DNA of 43,109 bases from Caldifarciminota bacterium. GTDB taxonomy: Bacteria > Hydrothermota > Tepidihabitantia > Tepidihabitantales > CAIPLT01. Below, in pieces: positions 40,466 to 43,109 of the stretch. The notes beneath the pieces are model-generated. The model searched no databases and was not told the DNA's origin. It worked only from the letters and a program-made list of their open reading frames with translations. The position numbers and the translations under genes are program-made. The stretch lies in NCBI GenBank assembly GCA_903865935.1, contig CAIPLT010000032.1, forward strand, positions 1 to 43,109. Reading direction: 5' to 3'. Each line of letters begins with the position of its first letter. The stretch's first letter is position 1.

Positions 40466-40879
40466 CTAAACATCAAAGATTACGGTTGCGGTGTATCCTT
40501 TATCGGATTTTTGAATCTTAAACATATGATAAGTTGGTGTTTTAATTTCAATCTTTATTTGATGCCTTTTCACATCAAAAATCTCACCGGCAATCTCAGC
40601 GGATAACTTATTATTTTCAATTTTAATTTGTTTTAATTCTTTGGCAATAAAATATTCAGTTGCGAATATAAACAACAATTCCCGAAACCAGTCAATCAGT
40701 AATTCGTCTAAGGTTGATGAGGACAACTCAATTTTCCTGGTTTCCTTAATTTCCACTTTATCTAAGTCTAATATGTTATCAAATATTGTAAAAAGCCCGT
40801 TACTAAAAAGTTCGGGCAAATCCTTACCATATATTTCAACACCTAAATCCGATGTGTGGTCAATATATTTATACCGCAT
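40466..40879 (-). CDS. Archease family protein
   Basis: A 137-residue archease, the protein that activates the RNA ligase RtcB by aiding its guanylylation. The family N-terminus YKYIDHTSDLGVEIYGKDLPELF and C-terminus IKTPTYHMFKIQKSDKGYTATVIFDV (with the metal-binding Asp near the end) are clear. Length is normal. RtcB is not in this window. The promoter ends 5 bases before the ATG and no ribosome-binding site is visible. Confidence 0.93.
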   Translation of the reverse strand: MRYKYIDHTSDLGVEIYGKDLPELFSNGLFTIFDNILDLDKVEIKETRKIELSSSTLDELLIDWFRELLFIFATEYFIAKELKQIKIENNKLSAEIAGEIFDVKRHQIKIEIKTPTYHMFKIQKSDKGYTATVIFDV

Positions 40880-40884
40880 GCGAA

Positions 40885-40913
40885 AGTTTAGTTTTTTAAA
40901 ATAAGGTTGTCAA
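40885..40913 (-). promoter_or_regulatory. Leaderless-type promoter of archease
   Basis: Minus strand: TTGACA (40908-40913), 17-bp spacer, TAAACT (40885-40890), then 5 bases to the ATG at 40879. Confidence 0.6.
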
Positions 40914-40986
40914 CTTCGATATTTGAAAATGATTCAAATTATTGTTTAATATGAATATTAATCGCTACTCAGAGTGATAATATCTT

Positions 40987-41580
40987 CTATTTGGCAATAA
41001 GTACTTTTTTAATACTTTTATAGTTTTCTGTTTTCATTGATACAAAGTACACCCCTGCTGAGCATTCTTTACCATTCTTATCTTTTCCATTCCAACTTAT
41101 ATTATATCTGCCCATTTCCTGTTTTTCGTTTATTAGTTGCTTTACTTGTCTTCCACAGATATCGTAGATTAAAAGTTTGACGAAACTTGTATAAGGTATG
41201 TCGTATCTAATCTTGGTTGTCCGCTTGAATGGATTTGGGTAGTTAGGATAAAGTTTAAAAACCAATTGACTATTTGGTAAGGCAAAGAAATCTTTTGGTC
41301 CATTTGTGTTCTTAAGATTTATGTCACACTCTGAACTCCAAAAACCGCTGATAATACCGCTATATGTTGATGAACTATTATCATATATTATACCCATCGG
41401 CGATTGGGATATACCGCCAATGAGTGAGTATTTATTGTCATTTGAACTAACTGTGCCAGTTGCACATATTGATTTCCAATTTATCTTCATCATAGTATCA
41501 TTAGTAGTTAAGGCATAACTGCCAGATTTATTAACAGTATTTATCGCTAATAGATGTATCAATATAAAAATGTAATGCAT
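40987..41580 (-). CDS. Secreted protein with type A sorting tail
   Basis: A 197-residue exported protein. The N-terminal hydrophobic stretch (about residues 1-14) is a probable signal peptide. The mature start (WKSICATGTVSSNDNKYSLIGGISQSPMG) resembles short stalk-type modules found in FCB secreted proteins. The last ~80 residues are a full FlgD-like sorting domain: LYPNYPNPFKRTTKIRYDI, VKLLIYDICGRQVKQLI, GRYNISWNGKDKNG, GVYFVSMKTENYKSIKK and final VLIAK. It lies 10 bases after the repeat protein gene with an AAGGAAA ribosome-binding site, so the two are cotranscribed. Confidence 0.82.
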   Translation of the reverse strand: MHYIFILIHLLAINTVNKSGSYALTTNDTMMKINWKSICATGTVSSNDNKYSLIGGISQSPMGIIYDNSSSTYSGIISGFWSSECDINLKNTNGPKDFFALPNSQLVFKLYPNYPNPFKRTTKIRYDIPYTSFVKLLIYDICGRQVKQLINEKQEMGRYNISWNGKDKNGKECSAGVYFVSMKTENYKSIKKVLIAK

Positions 41581-41590
41581 TTCCGTTTCC

Positions 41591-43109
41591 TTATTGTTTT
41601 ATTATTAAGAATTTGTACGGGATCACAATATTAGTTATATTATGACTAGTAGTACTTATAATAAAGTATGAACCATTATTAATTTCTTTTACTTTGATAG
41701 ATGTCGATTCGGAAAGTGGGTTTGGACAAGGTCCTATTGTAAGAAAAATATTAGAATTCGAAGCAACTAACGAACATGGAATGGTATCCTCACTAAAACC
41801 ACTATCAATTTGGGAAGCACCCACGGTATCAATCATTATGACCTCTGACGATATATCTTCGCGTTTTATAGTATTATTTTTTATGTGAAAGGAAGTGATA
41901 CTTTTCCCTGCAATATCAGAAGAGTCTATTGAAGCATTGATAATTTTAGTAGAGTCAACAGCATTAATACTAATTTTCGCATAGGATATAGTAGTATCGA
42001 CAATCATTCCTCTGGTTATTGAATTTGCTTGCCCCTCGTCAACAAACTTAGCACTTAAAGCAAGGGTATCTTTGCCTTGCAGTTTGTAAGCATTGTAGGC
42101 AGTAGCAGCTATTCTCGCACTGTCAATCGCACCTGGAATGACTCGCGCATAATCAGCTGTATCGGAGAACGGTGCTTTGAAATTAGTCGCAACATCATTA
42201 CGCATTATTGTATTATCAGTTATCATAAATGAAGTAACAGAATTAGTTTGCCCTTCGTTTACATATCTTGAATCGAATGCTAATGTATCTTTACCTTGTA
42301 ATTTATCAGCATTATGAGCATTGACTGCAATTCTCGTACTATCAACATATACAACACTCGTAGCTTTTGCATAGTCAGATGTGTCCGCATAAGGCGATTT
42401 AAAAGTTTTTATAACATCTGCTCGTGTAACTGTGCTATCCTGTATTTTGTCCGATGTAACCAAATTATTTTGAAGCATCGCATTTGAAATCGCATCCGCC
42501 TGGTTTTCATCAACAAACTTCTTGCTAAGTGCGATTGTATCTTTACCTTGAAGTCGATAAGTATTCGTAGCAACTCTGGCGCTGTCGACATATGGGATAC
42601 TAACATTTCTAACATAGTCTGACGTATCTGAATAAGGAGCTTTGAAATTAGATTCAACATCAAGTCTTGTTATAGTGCTGTTCTTAATGTGATATGAAGT
42701 AACCGCATTATTAGCAATTCTAGCACTATCAACTGCACTCGGTTGAATCATTACTGTTGTTATTGAATTAGACTCTCCTACATTAACATACCTGTTATCT
42801 AAAGCAGTAGTATCTTTCCCCTGTAATTTATATGCGTTAGCAGCAACACGAGCACTATCTGCTCCAAATTTAGTATATTTAGCCGTATCAGCAAAATATG
42901 CACTGTCAGCTTTAAATCCCCTTATAACATCTCTTCGTGTAATAGTACTGTCTTTAATGTGATATGAAGTAACCGCATTAATAGCAATTCTAGCACTATC
43001 AACTGCACTCGGTTGAATCATTACTGTTGTTATTGAATTAGACTCTCCTACATTAACATACCTGTTATCTAAAGCAGTAGTATCTTTCCCCTGTAATTTA
43101 TATGCGTTA
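41591..43109 (-). CDS. Large repeat surface protein (N-terminus outside window)
   Basis: The frame is open from the window edge to 41591, more than 505 codons; the ATG at 43021 is internal. It consists of at least five repeats of 71-90 residues. Each begins KLQGKDTxALDxRYVNEGQ-like, then has SITxxMI, an ITRxDVxxxFKAPYADTSDYA stretch and VDSARIA. The periodic Asp/Thr-rich strands suggest a fibrous beta-helix or stalk. The C-terminus (GPCPNPLSESTSIKV... FLIIKQ) looks like a shortened sorting tail. Similar KLQGKDTT repeats occur in Ignavibacteria/WOR-3-like proteins, from memory. Probably a cell-surface filament or adhesin. Confidence 0.8.
   Translation of the reverse strand, partial: NAYKLQGKDTTALDNRYVNVGESNSITTVMIQPSAVDSARIAINAVTSYHIKDSTITRRDVIRGFKADSAYFADTAKYTKFGADSARVAANAYKLQGKDTTALDNRYVNVGESNSITTVMIQPSAVDSARIANNAVTSYHIKNSTITRLDVESNFKAPYSDTSDYVRNVSIPYVDSARVATNTYRLQGKDTIALSKKFVDENQADAISNAMLQNNLVTSDKIQDSTVTRADVIKTFKSPYADTSDYAKATSVVYVDSTRIAVNAHNADKLQGKDTLAFDSRYVNEGQTNSVTSFMITDNTIMRNDVATNFKAPFSDTADYARVIPGAIDSARIAATAYNAYKLQGKDTLALSAKFVDEGQANSITRGMIVDTTISYAKISINAVDSTKIINASIDSSDIAGKSITSFHIKNNTIKREDISSEVIMIDTVGASQIDSGFSEDTIPCSLVASNSNIFLTIGPCPNPLSESTSIKVKEINNGSYFIISTTSHNITNIVIPYKFLIIKQ
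42691..43109. repeat. Nearly identical 149-bp repeat, 270-bp period
   Basis: Bases 42691-42839 recur at 42961-43109 with one visible mismatch (TTAGC versus ATAGC). The period equals 90 codons of the repeat protein. The second copy reaches the window edge, so the true array is longer. Confidence 0.92.

Overview
This window reads as a moderately AT-rich chromosomal segment of an uncultured bacterium with a Gram-negative envelope. Evidence for an outer membrane is a PorV/UPF0164-type barrel, an RND-MFP-TolC efflux operon and several lipoproteins. Secreted proteins end in Por-secretion-type (type A, FlgD-like) C-terminal domains finishing in short tails such as KMTLVK, RIVIVK or KVLIAK, and one is a large gingipain-like C25 peptidase. 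This combination fits the FCB group or the WOR-3/Stahlbacteria-like candidate phyla. The placement is inferred from gene content only.

Layout. 0-1.2 kb: a partial secreted protein and xerC. 1.26 kb: tRNA-Gly(CCC). 1.4-3.0 kb: a secreted LPP20-like protein and a COG0731 radical SAM enzyme. 3.0-4.1 kb: PorV-like barrel. 4.25-4.49 kb: a degenerate 12-bp tandem repeat. 4.56-6.8 kb: DUF4321, an AmrS-like radical SAM enzyme and ApbE. 6.9-12.9 kb: a tetR-tolC-MFP-RND efflux operon behind an operator/promoter. 13.1-14.8 kb: VanZ-like protein and hisS. 14.8-15.8 kb: a lipoprotein with a decayed sorting tail behind it. 16.0-19.9 kb: transaldolase-like, transketolase and aminotransferase operon. 20.1-21.6 kb: csp, folK and a deoxynucleoside kinase. 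22-24.3 kb: a metal-type permease and a double-domain ThyX. 24.4-28.0 kb: C25 peptidase. 28.1-28.7 kb: efp.

29.1-33.9 kb is an accessory island of toxin-antitoxin modules: hicBA, mntA with a nonsense-mutated hepT, and abiEi/abiEii. It also holds a methyltransferase, an unnamed 110-residue gene and gene fragments. The 3' end of a 92-codon gene recurs after the hicBA pair and again after the mntA/hepT pair. 34.1-36.5 kb: rpsR-rplI-DUF151-tyrS. 36.6-40.9 kb: a lipoprotein, lspA, two tandem NifS-like desulfurases and archease. 41.0-43.1 kb: a secreted protein with a sorting tail and a large repeat protein that runs off the window.

The most striking non-gene signal is a recurring promoter layout. 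A TTGACA-like -35, a 16-17 bp spacer and a TAnnnT -10 sit only 5-8 bases before the start codon, with no Shine-Dalgarno. Ten genes or gene remnants show it (apbE, the 15.8 kb lipoprotein, folK, permease, thyX, efp, hicB, a DUF5674-like remnant, rpsR, archease). Genes such as the transaldolase, the peptidase and the PorV-like protein instead have clear Shine-Dalgarno sites. This suggests that leaderless transcription is common in this lineage. Other points of interest are the 12-bp repeat that reads as Gly-Asn-x-Val-type tetrapeptides on both strands, the fused ThyX with complementary degenerate motifs, an EF-P without the PGKG loop, and a VanZ-like gene whose best start is ACG.
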